Assembly: GCA_037833965.1 (NCBI GenBank)
Contig: AP031352.1
Location: forward strand, 16,906,501 to 16,970,500
Reading direction: 5' to 3'
DNA length: 64,000 nucleotides
Source: Marchantia polymorpha subsp. ruderalis
Lineage: Eukaryota; Streptophyta; Marchantiopsida; Marchantiales; Marchantiaceae
A program made the position numbers and the translations under genes. Numbering within the stretch: the first letter of the stretch is position 1; the number at the start of each line of letters is the position of its first letter. Below, piece by piece: positions 1 to 11,297 of this stretch. The notes beneath the pieces are model-generated. The model was not told where the DNA came from. It saw only the letters and a list, made by a program, of their open reading frames with translations, and did not search any database.

Positions 1-160
1 AATGTAGTATCGACTGTAATTGTCTTACCTGTCTTGGTGCGTCCAAAGAATTCCCATCTGACAAGAATCCAATGTGAATATATACGTAAATACGACATGC
101 GCTGTGACCGGTAGACATGTTCATTGAGCATTGGCTATTCGAGCCTTGAGCTCTTCACGA

Positions 161-260
161 ATCTGATGCATCAGAGAGATTCCCATTGATAATGTCAACA
201 TTCTCCGAGGAGTTTGATGTGTTTATCAATTTTCTCATCATTTGCGATTCTTCCGCGGAT
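161..260 (+). repeat. Diverged direct repeat, copy 1
   Basis: This copy shares long matching runs with the segment at about 755-865, in the same orientation: GCATCAGAGAG, CATTCTCCGAGGAG and TATCAATTTTCTCATCA. By eye the two are about 80 percent alike. The family is unknown; a decayed repeat element is the simplest reading. Confidence 0.7.
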
Positions 261-754
261 TAACTCATTAATCCGGATTTTATCCCCACAGCTAACGCTT
301 CTCTTCGCTACCTCGATACGAAGACTCTCTTCGTAATGTTAAATGTAAGGTGTTTGGCTTCTTGGATGGTTGCATGTTAAAACAGACAGTTTCTGTCAGG
401 GTAAAGCAGCACTCAGAATGAGTAGGAGGTATTTCGATTCATTGGACGTGTCCTCGAAAATACATTACAGCTTTCCTCATGGTGCTGCAGGGTAAGGTCA
501 GGATTCTTGTGTGGACATACAAGGCGCAGATTCACAGAGAGAGTACGACATTCACCTAGCAGTCGACTGATCAGCGTAGATCTTGGTGTTTGTGTGTTAT
601 ACTCACTGACGAGTCTCATACGCTTCTTGTCATCACTTCAATCGGCTGTACAGAAAGGGATAGGTGCTGGAGATGAATTGTAATGTCCTACCTGTTACAC
701 TGACAGAGGTAGAATCGGGTACAGGAAGGCTTAGACAAATAAGTACGCGGGAGG

Positions 755-865
755 ATATTTGCATCAGAGAGTTTGAGATTCCAATTGATGTAATCAGCAT
801 TCTCCGAGGAGATCTGTTGTCCCTATCAATTTTCTCATCAGCTGCGGTTGTCCTCATTCGCGAGC
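755..865 (+). repeat. Diverged direct repeat, copy 2
   Basis: Second copy of the repeat at 161-260, about 595 bp downstream and in the same orientation. It lies inside a 100-codon plus-strand open frame (664-966) that I do not regard as a gene, because copy 1 does not keep that frame open. Confidence 0.7.
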
Positions 866-2330
866 CTATCCACAACTGTAATGAGTTGCGGGCTTTCGCC
901 GAAGCAAATTCCAGGCGAGCCACAGGCCTCAGCCGAAAGATGGTGATATTCAGAGATCATCATTGACAAGCTATGATGGCCGTTCTGAGTGTTTACATCA
1001 CCGGCCTGGCTCACCTTAGAAATGTAGGATAGTGTCTCTTCAAGATGTCAAGGGAGTAGAGTATTTGCACATTACCTGACGACTACGGACACATATGGAC
1101 TGGCGGGGCATGAATCAATGTCCCTATACCAAAATGTGGACAATGATTTGTGTCCCGCCAGGCCATACTCGAAATCATCAAATGGCAAGCTACGAGACCT
1201 GAAGTTCGGGGAACGAAGCAGCGAGTACAAGATACCTGAAAAGAAATGTACTCATCAGTCATGCGATTGCACTGCACAGCACATAGGGCTCAACACTCAG
1301 ACTAATTTTCTAATGAATATCCCCATGCATCAGAACTTCATTGCGATATGTTTCATCAACGTCAGAAAGACTAATTCAATATACCATCATTTGCTGGGGG
1401 CTTAGGGAATTCATGAGCTAGACTTTGATATCCTCGGGGACCGAGAAGGATGTTACAGTCTATCCCGTAATTGCCCTTTGAACCGTCTTTCCTCACAAGC
1501 TCACAACAGATGGCAACTCTCACTGTATCAAATCGAACTAATATATTCATTGCAAAGAAAGTTCAAAATCTGTAAACTTCAATTCTGTATACTAAATAAC
1601 TGTAATCCCCAGCACGCGGGGGTCGAATCCCACTTGCCACGCTTAAACCTATCTAAGAGTGAGATAGATTGGAGACGGGGAAGTATTCATGTGGGCAACA
1701 GGGAAGAAGAGGATACCATTCCCTTGGCACAGAGTGCTTCCAGTGGGGTAGCCACGACAATGTTGCCACTACAAACAATGTTCACAAAAAGTCTAATGAA
1801 TCGAACTCAACGAAGAATGCGTACCTTCAGTTACTCGGAAAACTATGGGCCTTCCATAGCTCCGATTCTTCCAATCGAATGCTGCAACTGGTGTCTTACT
1901 GACGCAGGACATGACCTAAAAAAAACCATGTACTTCGCTGGGGTAGTGTTTCAACAGTAAACACCGATGCACAATTTATCGTGAGATACATGAGTCGTGG
2001 TCATCTATTACTGAGCAGATGTGCACGCTAGACCACCTTCAATTGCGAGAGGCTCAGTGTATCTTCAACTTCTGAAACCCTAGTAGATATAGAAGGCGAA
2101 ACCCTAAAACACCAGCACATGCACGGCCGACGACTCGGATTCCGACGACAGGAAGACCCGTTGTTTCATCTGACCTATACCTGCAGCTTTGAATTACTCG
2201 TTTCCTAGCGTGTGAAGTTCTTTGCTGGCTTTTGTTGCATTTCGGAAAGTTCTGTAGAATCGAAATTTCATATTTGGTTGAGAACGCAAAACATCAACTT
2301 CGATAAAATCTACCGATCATGTAAGGATGG

Positions 2331-3340
2331 ATACTAATCAAGCTCTCATATTAAATGTATAGAGTCACTCATATGTTCACATCAATTGGGTTGTGATTAT
2401 TACTCTGTCATACAATATGTTTTTTTTTAATACACACAAAATAATTACATTAAAAAATAAAAAATAAAAATTTGTACAACATTTAATCATATCTCACGAT
2501 TAAAATAATATTCCAATGATGATATTAATAAAAAGGAATCAAAATTTAGTATTTTTCTATAGATTATAGTTATTCGAGTTGAAAAACATTACATTAATGT
2601 ATTACATTTTATCTTTTTAAAACAAACTCACACTTTGTATAAGAACAATATAACAAATCATGTCATCAGATAAAATTAGCTTATGTCGCTATTCATCCAT
2701 TCAAATGTTATTCTATTGCAATCTACACAAGCTTATAAATATCTTAATAGTAGATTAAGATTTCTTTTAAATAGAGTTTATTACAAACTTTATTAAATTT
2801 AAGTTTTGTAATTTTGATACTAAAATATCAATTGCGATAAAGTAATCTCCCTACTTCATACAATGTATAACATTTCAATATTATGCTATCTTGCTTGAAT
2901 ATTTGTCAATCATTCATTGTCATGAAGTAAAAATATTATTCTTTAATATGATCTATGTCAAGATCTTGAAAAATAATCAAAATGTTTTTTCATAGCATTA
3001 ATGTTTTTCTTAATGAATATGATGTACGATTTAAAGCTCATTATATGAATGATGATTTACATGCGTGTAAAATATATAATTTAGAAAAAAATTAAAATAG
3101 TTTTTTTTCGCATGGAAATAAAAAATCTATTATATTCATGACAGTTCTTCTTAAGTTTTTTCTCATAACAATAATATTAATTTTGACATTAGTTAAAAAT
3201 TAATTTGAATTCATTAAAAAATATTTTGAACAAAAGGTTGTATCAACTTTGAATCGTTGATTCATTTAGAACTAATAATGGAGGTATTGATAAAACTTTT
3301 GAAGAAAATAATGATGAGGTACTCACTTGTTTTTGTTTTT
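2331..3340. other. AT-rich intergenic block
   Basis: Very AT-rich sequence with no open frame of note, no recognisable RNA gene and no terminal repeat that I could detect. Confidence 0.7.
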
Positions 3341-4780
3341 AATGCTTGAAAGTAAGAGTGTGTGTACTAACCGTCACCTGAAAAGTGTAACACTGCAGGC
3401 TAGAACAACCCCGGCCATATGCTCGGGGGTTGACGGCATACGATGACCGTCGTAACGGTGTCACCATTCACCGGTCCAGCGCTTAACTTGTAATCAATGC
3501 ATCCTGGTTAGTCGATGTGAAACATGTGTCGACTATCAGATAATCACATTAATGAGGCTCTTGCTCTAGCTTCAGTCATCCTTTAGCATTATACATTCTA
3601 CGCACAACATGCCACTTGGGCCTCGTTTGTCTGCGATTTGCCCTCGCGATGTCTAAGTGCACTTGCAGATGATCGTCATCTTACAAAATCAATACACACA
3701 GAAAAGTAAAAGCCATGCAATCTGCACTGGCCAAACGGCGATTATCACATTATTTAAATTCTACAGGGGCGTTCTTCAATCATTCAAGTGCAAAAATGGA
3801 GAACGTGATCCCATAGCACAAACGGAGCTTGAAAACACTTAGAAGGCAGCGTCCGGGTCTGCGAGAATTTCAGATCCACTGGCGGTTACCGTTTTGTGAA
3901 TTTGTTTAGATTCTTTCTATGTGATTTGCAGTTTTTGATATGTGATTTGCCATCCTTGAAGAGGAATTGGACCAATAGTTGCACCAGATGACATTATGCT
4001 CCCTTCATTCCCGCACTTGAGCTCTCCCACAACTCATTTCAACTCAATGATGATAGGATTCCTGATGGGAAATGATAAATGTGTAAGAGTCGCGAACTCA
4101 AAGATGTACATTGCTTATGAAAGCCACATGATTTATGAGTTAAAGCTATTGCGTAAAAAAAATGTTCATTTCACCACAATTAGCAAATAGTCGATTTAGT
4201 CGACATCAAAATCAGCAAAAATATCCTAATATATCCAAGGGGCAAAATGGAGGGAACGCCCGATAAAATCATATACCGAGAAACCTATAATTCATCTTTA
4301 GAGTTCACGGAACTGAAAAAGAGCGTTACACTCTCCCTAACAATTTCAGAAGGGCCCATGTGTTTTAAACTTTACGCAGTGCAATCTGACGTGCATTGTC
4401 TACACGCTATGTAACAGAATTTCTAAGTTAAATGTCAGCAATCTCCCAGATGCATTCACTCAAAGGAGCCCTCAAGTGATGCACAAGCAGCTCTTAATCT
4501 ACTGATGTACTACTACCAATAGTGCATTTATTTGAAGAAAAACAAAACCACTTCTAAAATTTGTTATGTAGTGTACAAACTTTTTTATTTGCTTAATTTT
4601 TTTGTGTTTATCATTCAGGCCTCAATACTAGCTTGTTTGCTTCACTATCTACTGAAAATAGACATTGTCAATTTTTTTTGGAATACAGATTTTTTGTATA
4701 CGTAGGTATACATTTGCAAACTTTTGATACATCTTCACGTATGCGAAATGATGAACATAACTCCCACTAATGTATTTAGG
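3341..4780. other. Intergenic, nothing identified
   Basis: Mixed-composition sequence with a short GC-richer island at about 3400-3500. Short open frames at 3657-3842 and 3996-4190 show no family signature. A segment of about 24 bases at 3389-3412 is nearly repeated near 18443, inside an intron of the decayed transposase gene. Confidence 0.5.
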
Positions 4781-4784
4781 ACTT

Positions 4785-4945
4785 TTACACCTTCAGGTGC
4801 TGCTTGAACCAACTTATCATGTCTTCATGGGCAGATTTCACCTGCTCATGACTATTTACATCGTACTTAATTGGCCAGTCATGTACCATCCCATGAAAGA
4901 TCTTGAAGGAGCTAGCCACTTGAGCCATGCAGACGCAATTAAGAC
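4785..4945 (-). pseudogene. Dienelactone hydrolase family C-terminal fragment
   Basis: The last part of the 75-codon minus-strand frame (4785-5012) reads like the C-terminus of plant dienelactone hydrolase / carboxymethylenebutenolidase-type proteins. These are small alpha/beta hydrolases with a Cys(Ser)-Asp-His triad. Visible are a VKIF-like segment (SFKIFHGMVHDW), then KYDVNSHEQVKSAHEDM and a terminal WFKQHLKV followed by a stop. Family members usually show HGW at the catalytic His; here it reads HDW. I could not find the remaining exons, including the nucleophile elbow, in the next kilobase upstream. It is therefore best called a fragment, either a broken host gene or a captured exon. Family assignment is fairly secure; functional status is not. 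Confidence 0.6.
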
Positions 4946-5396
4946 TCACTTTTAGTGATTTTCCGCAAGGATACAATCGCAAAAAAAGACTCAAAGTGTG
5001 CTGGATACTCAACTGGAAGACTAATTGAGCTAAATAGAGAAGTATGGTTGGTTACATAATATAGACTTGGCTTCCTTGTCTACAACAGGATTTTGAGCCC
5101 TTTTGTCACATGGAATCAAGAAGTGATATAGAAGAAAAGGATGCCATAATATCATAAGACTTAGGATCAAATGGGCGTCTAGACAACGTAATAAATAGTT
5201 TGTGAATGTAAAGTCATACACTTCCTAGTATGATGGTAGTTCTCCAACTTCGTCACTGTGATAAACCTTTTAAAATTAGAGTTCAATGATAAAAACATGC
5301 ATTCGTAAATCAATTCTGCAAACGATAGTAAAACGTAATGATAGTTATTTAGGACAAAAAGAGAGAAAGAGGAAAATTTAACTCAAGTTCCTACAT

Positions 5397-5585
5397 ACCT
5401 TTTCCCAATACACATGAAGCCAAGTTGTCACATACCTTTGGTATGGAAGAAAGAATAATCTTGGATTCGTTAGCTTTTTCGGCAATTACTTGCTGATAAA
5501 ATTGGACGGACACTTTGAAGGTTGCACACCATGGTACAAATTATTATTCAGACTTCCACACTTCTTCAATTTTTCTTTGGTAGAT
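5397..5585 (-). pseudogene. Candidate 3' exon, unidentified
   Basis: A minus-strand open stretch reads PWCATFKVSVQFYQQ followed by VIAEKANESKIILSSIPK and ends at a good 5' splice site (AAAG|GTATGT). The preceding 30 codons contain stops. It has the same orientation as the MULE/FAR1-like exons above it and may be one of their C-terminal exons. I do not recognise a domain, so this is inference from position and splice-site shape only. Confidence 0.3.
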
Positions 5586-5664
5586 ATAAGTATAGTGGAA
5601 ATATTGGAAAAGCTAAAACATATACAACATTAAATAAAAAAAAAGTAAAATCAACCAACCTAAT

Positions 5665-5768
5665 CTTCGGGTAATTCATCTCAAGACTTCCAATCATGAA
5701 TAATGACATCAACTGATGAAGTCAACATGCATTTGTTTTTAGGGTGGTAAGAGATTCTCGTTATCTGC
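5665..5768 (-). pseudogene. Candidate small exon, unidentified
   Basis: It follows an acceptor-like TTTGCAG on the minus strand and reads ITRISYHPKNKCMLTSSVDV then IIHDWKS before an in-frame stop. Orientation and spacing fit a 3' exon of the decayed transposase gene, but no family signature is visible. Confidence 0.25.
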
Positions 5769-6213
5769 AAATCATAGTTGATAGCTTAGAAGTAGGGTGA
5801 ATGAGTTTGAAGTGCTAAAATCAGTGCTTCAAGCATATCACACAAAGTAACTTGTTACATACGCGCAAGTGCATTAAAGTACAAAACCAGAGCTAAATCA
5901 ACGAGGCCTCAAAAGAAGATTTGTCCATCTTGAGATCAGCAAGAGTTAAAACTTAGAGCTCTAACTATATGGCAAATGGAGTTAACTGTAGACAAATTTG
6001 CATGTATTCATAAACTTTCATATGCCAAGATGGAGAAATTTTTATAAAATTCAAAATTTCAAACTTCTAGACATAGAAAAAACAGCGAAATAAACTTTTG
6101 AACTTCTCAAATGAAAACGTAGCTTTCTTGCTTGTCAAGTACCTACTAGGTGGTCTTTGGCAAGTATCCGTCGCACAACAAGGAAAACACGTAACAAAAA
6201 AAATGAAACTTAC

Positions 6214-6490
6214 CTCTTGATTATGAATCAATTCATTGTACCGGATCATCACTTAGATTAATTGTATTTGTGCCAGCTAAAAGCTCTCTACCTAAACGTT
6301 TTGGCAAGGAAAATCTACTTGCAGGCAGAAAGATCCTGTTCATATCAGTTTGTGGTTTCCTACTTTTGCGTTTTCCACGCAGTTGAGTGCTACGCCTAAA
6401 AAACTCTTCCTTAATTGAATGACTTCTCTTTGCATTATGATACTTGTCAACAATTCCCATCCTTCTTTTAAATGTCAAGCCACTTGGTCT
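6214..6490 (-). pseudogene. MULE/FAR1-like transposase gene, C-terminal exon
   Basis: A minus-strand exon-like block that is basic and Ser/Arg/Lys-rich (for example FFRRSTQLRGKRKSRKP). It ends at a consensus donor, CAAGAG|GTAAGT (intron starts at 6213, minus strand). A plausible acceptor ending in TTATTAG lies near 6491. Basic low-complexity tails after the SWIM region are common in FAR1/MULE-like proteins. The assignment rests mainly on orientation and on conserved splice sites that link it to the exon at 6558-7024. Confidence 0.4.
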
Positions 6491-6557
6491 AATAAACATG
6501 TGGGTTGTTGTGATTATGTCATTTACTGATTCTAGTTGACAATGTTCCTGAACTTAC

Positions 6558-7024
6558 AAGTCATGCAAAGATCTATTGATTCAAGCTAGTGTGATGTGTG
6601 TTATGCTATCACTCTGTGAAATCATTCTTTCTATTTGCATCCAAGCTTCTATTGACTTTTCAACACAAACATTTCTCTGATTAAACGTTGATTCCAACAT
6701 AGGATCTTCTTTCGCTTGCAGTTCTACATCATAATTGTCCACTGACAAATGAGTATTATCTCTGAACATCTCTATATTTTTATTAGATTTCAATCCTTCA
6801 TATTGCGATCTGGCCAAGTCCCATGTTGCTGAATGATGGATACTCCTTGGTGCCCTTTGCACATCAAAGCCTTGCATTGATGTTTGCACATATTTACTTT
6901 CATAGCCCACAAGCAAGTCACATGACGTCAGCATGGAATAACAATCTTGAACAACGTACTTAGTTTTAGATTTTGGACATATCACCTCAGCAAAGTTTTG
7001 CTTTAAAGGGTCTAGAAATGCCAT
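6558..7024 (-). pseudogene. MULE/FAR1-like transposase gene, SWIM-region exon
   Basis: The exon starts after a clear acceptor (TTGTATTCAG) and ends at a GTAAGT donor, both on the minus strand. The reading frame is open from 7024 to a TGA at 6583-6581, eight codons before the donor. Near its start it reads KYVVQDCYSMLTSCD then GYESKYVQ. This has the spacing of a SWIM zinc finger (CxC...CxH), which follows the catalytic domain in MULE and FAR1 proteins, but the second Cys of CxC and the final Cys/His are not preserved. The remainder is a hydrophilic C-terminal region with no recognised domain. The previous exon (7147-7310) is joined in the right order, which supports a single transcription unit. 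Confidence 0.5.
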
Positions 7025-7146
7025 CTGAATACAACATATATAACTTTTCATTATTTATGATCAAAACACAAGTTATGCATAGTCATAGCTCGGATATTGC
7101 AAGCAAAGATGAGTAAACACAAGTGCAAAATCATAACAAATTTCAC

Positions 7147-7310
7147 CTAAGCGTGTTTCATTTTGTTTTGTGCTGCTTTTACACTGGAGATAGCAACTTC
7201 TTCCCTTCCCCAATTGACTACCAATTCCATTGCCTTTCTACAAATATTATAAAGAAAGAATGACAGCATGCTTCTTAAAAGCATGTCTAACAATCTATCC
7301 AATCGACAAG
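7147..7310 (-). pseudogene. MULE-like exon, part 3' of the LTR insertion
   Basis: This is the downstream half of an exon split by the chromovirus. On the minus strand it begins LVDWIDC immediately after the element and later reads ICRKAMELVVNWGREEVAIS, ending near a donor (CTTAG|GTGAAA). In MULE-like transposases a (R)VDWL-type motif follows the conserved glutamate region by about 25 residues. That is exactly where this block falls when placed after the half-exon at 18046-18237. The exon carries stops and a frame disturbance close to the insertion junction. Confidence 0.6.
7306..7310. repeat. Likely target-site duplication, left of chromovirus
   Basis: ACAAG abuts the left LTR; ACGAG abuts the right LTR at 18046-18050. 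Four of five bases agree, as expected for an aged 5-bp duplication. Confidence 0.6.
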
Positions 7311-7730
7311 TGTAACACTAGGGTTTAGAGAGAAGCTCACTCGAAGACAAAAACGTAAACTCTGAAGATGAGAGATCCCAACAATGGTTCTCCTCTCCCT
7401 TATATAGCTCTCACCAACAAGTACAAGGAGATAAGATCTAATCCCCACCATCCATCTCACTCCTAGTGAATGGATGACGTGGCGGATAACCCTAACAAGC
7501 ACACGGATCGCTGACGTGGCGCACCCAACTAACACACCTATTAACACACTCAATCTTTACCTACAAGCACACGGATTGCTGACGTGGCACTGTCAACTAA
7601 CACATTCACTATATACCTACCAACTGCGCGGATCGCTGACGTGGCAGCTATGACTAGTGCACACTAAAGTATGTACATCAATATTTAGAGTAATCTCTAC
7701 TTTAGTTCTAACTAACTAAAGATGGTTACA
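7311..7730 (-). repeat. 3' LTR of the chromovirus
   Basis: Left-hand copy, which is the 3' LTR because the element reads on the minus strand. It starts TGTAACACTA and ends GATGGTTACA on the plus strand. A minus-strand TATA box (CTATATAAG, 7399-7406) is followed by an expected transcript start near 7370. Four TGACGTGGC motifs lie upstream of it at 7475, 7512, 7580 and 7637. Confidence 0.95.
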
Positions 7731-7746
7731 AACCTCCCTCCTTTTA
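7731..7746 (-). promoter_or_regulatory. Polypurine tract of the chromovirus
   Basis: On the minus strand the bases next to the 3' LTR read AAAAGGAGGGAGGTT. This purine-rich run sits where plus-strand DNA synthesis of LTR elements is primed. Confidence 0.85.
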
Positions 7747-8160
7747 AGATGCAACGTCCTCGTTGCACATACGTTCAAACTCTTGAACTATCAAAGGTGC
7801 ATTTGCTAAATTTTTAGCTGGTTCCCAAGTTGATTCATATGATCGATAGCCTTTCCATTGAATCAAATACTCTACTTTGGGATATTTATGACCTCAAATA
7901 CGTTTATTGAGTATCTTTTCTACCTCAAACTCCTCATAATCTGCTATCAAGGTTGGAAGAGGAGATGGTGCTGGTTGGTTGGTGAATTGTTTTGGTCGTG
8001 GTACATGTTTTCGCAATCGTGACACATGAAATACTGGATGTATTTTCATATGTGACGGAAGTTCCAACTTGTATAACACTTCACCAACACGCTTCAAAAC
8101 CAAAAATGGACCAATGAACCTAGGGTTCAACTTTGGTGTTCCTACAAGAGACAAATTCGT
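7747..8160 (-). mobile_element. Chromovirus integrase C-terminus and chromodomain (fossil)
   Basis: Minus-strand reading shows the integrase tail (RFIGPFLVLKRVGEVLYKL then HPVFHVSRLRKHVP) followed by a chromodomain with EEFEVEKIL, YLIQWKGYRSYESTWEP and a final acidic segment. Aromatic residues of the chromodomain cage are visible. Chromodomains in these elements are known to guide insertion toward particular chromatin. The region is not intact. Confidence 0.9.
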
Positions 8161-8169
8161 TGTAGATAA

Positions 8170-9190
8170 TCAAACATGATCTCCAACCTCAAAAACCACT
8201 TCTCTACGATGAGCATCGGCATGGTGCTTTTGCCGATTTTGAGCTATCACCAACTTCTCCTTGGCCTGATGTAGTCCTCGGTGAATATGCTCCACAAATT
8301 CGTTGACTGCTGCAACTTTGGTCAAAAACTCCTCTCCTTTGGGAAGTGTCATCAAACTTGAAGGAGTTATAGGATGAGCTCCATACACAAGAAAAAATGG
8401 AGACACTTTTGTGGATGCATTAACAGAATTGTTATATGCAAATTCCACAAGTGTCAAAAGGTTGTCCCACTCTTCTTGCTATTCTAATGTGAATGCTCGT
8501 AGCATATACTCTATGGTTCTATTTGGCCTCTCAGTTTGTCCATCAGTTTCAATGTGATAGGCCGTTGACATAGCTAGTTTTGTTTTGAAAAAACTAAACA
8601 AAGTTTTTCAAAATAAACTAGTGAAGTGAGTATCTCTATCCGTGATTAACACTTTACTTAAGCCATGATTCACAAAAACTGTGTCTAGATACAATTGAGC
8701 TAGTTGTGGAGCTGTTACTGTTTTGTGGTTGGCCTGATGTGAATCATCTTGCTCAATTTGTCCACAAAAACCACCACTGAATCATGTCCTAACGAAGTCC
8801 TTGGTAACTCACATACAAGATCCATGGTGACATGTTCCCACCGCTGTTCGGGAATAGGAAGAGGCTGTAATAAACCCGCTGGTTTTTTATTACTTGCCTT
8901 GTTTTGTTGACAAGCAACACAACTTTGAACATAAGACTCCACATCCTCACGTATTTTGCGCCAATAGTACACTCGTTGTATACTCTCCACAGTTTTCTCC
9001 ACTCCCACATGACCTGCAATGGCTGTATCATGACTTTCTGCCAAAATCATTGTGCGCAAATCGTGATCTTGTGGAATCCATATACGCTGATTGTAAAACG
9101 CCAAACCTTGAGATTTCTCTGCCTTTCCAATTTGTAGTGCCCGAGTGATCTCTTCATACTCCTTTGTGGCTTGTGACATCTTGCTCCATC
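8170..9190 (-). mobile_element. Chromovirus integrase core (fossil)
   Basis: The zinc-binding HHCC region is visible at about 9035-8900 (AGHVGVEKT ... CVACQQNKA). It is followed by the start of the DDE catalytic core (VTMDLVCELP, then VVVFVDKLSKMIH). The later core, with FAYNNSVNASTKVSPF and VYGAHPITP, lies at about 8440-8350. Order and spacing match Ty3/Gypsy integrase. Broken. Confidence 0.9.
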
Positions 9191-10805
9191 AATCTGCTTG
9201 AATTTTCACTTCTGCAACATGATTCAAACAAGGCATGCGTGTGAGCGCATCTGCAAGTTGCTTCTTTCCCTCCACGTACAAAATCTTCATGTTGAAGCGT
9301 TGACGCCACTCTGCCCATCAAATTTGTCATTTGGACAGATACTTCTGAGTTTCCAAATAAACCAAGGATTTATGATCAGTCTCCACCACAAACTCCTTAT
9401 CACCCAAGTAATGCTTCCAATGTTTGGTTGCCAACACGATGGCTAACTTCTCCCGTTCTGTCGTGTGATAATTTTGTTCCACCGCCACCAACTTTCAAGA
9501 ATAGAAAGCAATTGGATGTCATTCATCCTCCCATTCTTGTTAAAGCATGCCACCAACTGTTGTACCTGATGCGTTAGTGGCCAACTTGATAGAACGGTTA
9601 GGATCATACCACTTGAGAATAGGTGCGTGTAACAAAGCATCTTACAATGCTTAAAAAGCTAACTCTTGAACTGTTCCCCATCTCCATTTTTGACATTTCC
9701 CTAACATGGAAGTCAAGGCCTGAGCTAGGCGAGCAAAACATTTCACAAATCTACGATAGAATCCAGTGAGCCCTAAAAAACTCTTCAATTGAGTTTGATC
9801 CTCAAGTGCTATCCAATTCTAAATGACATCTATCTTCTCACTCATCACTTGGATTCCTATAGCTGTAACTCTATGACCCAAGTAGTCTACTTCTAACTTG
9901 CCAAATTCACATTTTGAAGCTTTGGCATACAATTGATTGTCTCTTAAAACTTGAAGTACCTCTCGTAAATGACTTCTATGATCACTCAAAGTTTTGCTAT
10001 ACACCAATATATCATCTAGAAAAACAATGACACATTTATCAAGATAAGGGCGAAAGATATCGTTCATCAATCCCATGAATGTAGTTGGTGCATTAGTGAG
10101 ACCAAAAGTCATCACTAGATACTGAAAGTGTCCATACCTAGTACGAAAAGCTGTCTTGTGAACATCTTCATCTGCAATTTGAATTTGATTGTAGCCGCTT
10201 CTCAGATCTAGATTGGTGAAGTACTTTGCTCCTTGAAGTTGATCAAACAAATCATTCATACGAGGTAATGGATATTTGTTTTTCACCGTTTGCTGATTCA
10301 ACCCGCGATAATCGATACATAGTTCTATGAATCCATCCTTCTTCTTCACAAAGAGTACTGGAGCTCCATAAGGTGAAACGTTTGGTTGAATGAATCCCTT
10401 GCTCAACATCTCCTCCACTTGAGCTTTGCATTCTTCCAATTCGTTTGGAGCCAAACGATATGGAGCTTTGCAAGTTGGTGTACTTCCAGGTATCACCTCA
10501 ATTTTGTGATCTACTCCCCTCTTTGGTAATAATCCTGCAGGTAGATCATCTGGAAAAACATCTTTATACTCCATAAAAATGTCGTTCAAGGACTCCGGGA
10601 TGTAAGGTTTGTCTGTGGATCTAATATCTCTTATAAGTCCAAGGAAACATACATCATCTCTAGAAATGGATGCTGTACCCATCACAAAGAGGGATAAATT
10701 CCTATTCTGAGATCTAATTCTATCTCCATAGATCTTCCATCCACTACTTGTAATCACTTTTCTTCTCCAATCTACCTTCGGATTATATTGCTCCATCCAT
10801 GGCAT
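9190..10805 (-). mobile_element. Chromovirus reverse transcriptase and RNase H (fossil)
   Basis: An open stretch at 9819-10805 holds the palm and fingers of a Ty3/Gypsy reverse transcriptase: [43 protein letters not shown] and the catalytic [10 protein letters not shown]. RNase H signatures follow at about 9600-9340, where the minus strand reads an AIVLATKHWKHYL-like segment and then VVETDHKSLVYLE. The RNase H part is more decayed than the polymerase. Confidence 0.92.
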
Positions 10806-10844
10806 TCCAAGGATGACATCATATCGAGCTAAACGAATTACTCT

Positions 10845-11171
10845 TTATTCAATGCTCTCATTGTATCTACCTATGGATAATCCTACATTCCGTGGTAGTG
10901 TTTCTATCACTTCAGTTTGCCCGTTTGGCAATTCAACTTCTTCATTCACGTCCTTCATCAACATCAAATCTAACTTCATAGCAACACTCTTTGATAGAAA
11001 ATTCTCAGTTGCTCCAGGATCAATTAAAACTCTCACCTTATGTCCTTCCATGAAACCATCAATGACAATGAGTTGAGCTTGCTTCTTACTCCTTCCATGA
11101 GCTCCCAACCATTGCCTTCTTCTAACCTCACCTTTTCTTCTCTTTGTAGAACCAATAAGGCCGCGAGGCAA
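10845..11171 (-). mobile_element. Chromovirus aspartic protease (fossil)
   Basis: Minus-strand reading contains VLIDPGATENFLS, the position of the retropepsin active site (usually D-S/T-G-A), followed by the LPNGQTEVIETLP region typical of plant Ty3/Gypsy proteases. It lies between the gag zinc knuckle and the reverse transcriptase, as expected. Confidence 0.85.
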
Positions 11172-11297
11172 GTTTACTGGTGATCTTCGTTTCCCGAAAT
11201 TGCTTCCTCCACCTCTTCATACTCTATCCCCTCCATATTGTTGAACGGTCGTCGCTGCATGGGCCGTACTCCTTGTTGTGTCGGCCGAACTCGACAA

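Larger units (their letters stand above)
1..2330. other. Non-coding or degenerate left end
   Basis: No convincing gene was found in either direction. The open frames here are short, overlap on both strands and resemble no family I know. The stretch is moderately GC-rich compared with the AT-rich block that follows and holds two diverged copies of an approximately 100-bp repeat, listed separately. Two AAACCCTA-type telobox motifs sit near 2076 and 2098. Such motifs are common in plant 5' leaders, but no downstream coding exon could be attached to them. Confidence 0.5.

Noticed and set aside
664-966. Open frame of 100 codons on the plus strand with an overlapping minus-strand frame
   Set aside because: Open on both strands, with no domain, and the repeat copy at 161-260 does not keep the frame.
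1600-1645. tRNA- or SINE-like B box (GGGTCGAATCCC)
   Set aside because: The T-arm pairs at only three positions, and no A box, anticodon arm or matching acceptor stem lies upstream.
2070-2110. AAACCCTA motifs as an interstitial telomere
   Set aside because: Only isolated single motifs are present here and at 25.9 kb. There is no tandem telomeric array; teloboxes in promoters or chance are simpler.
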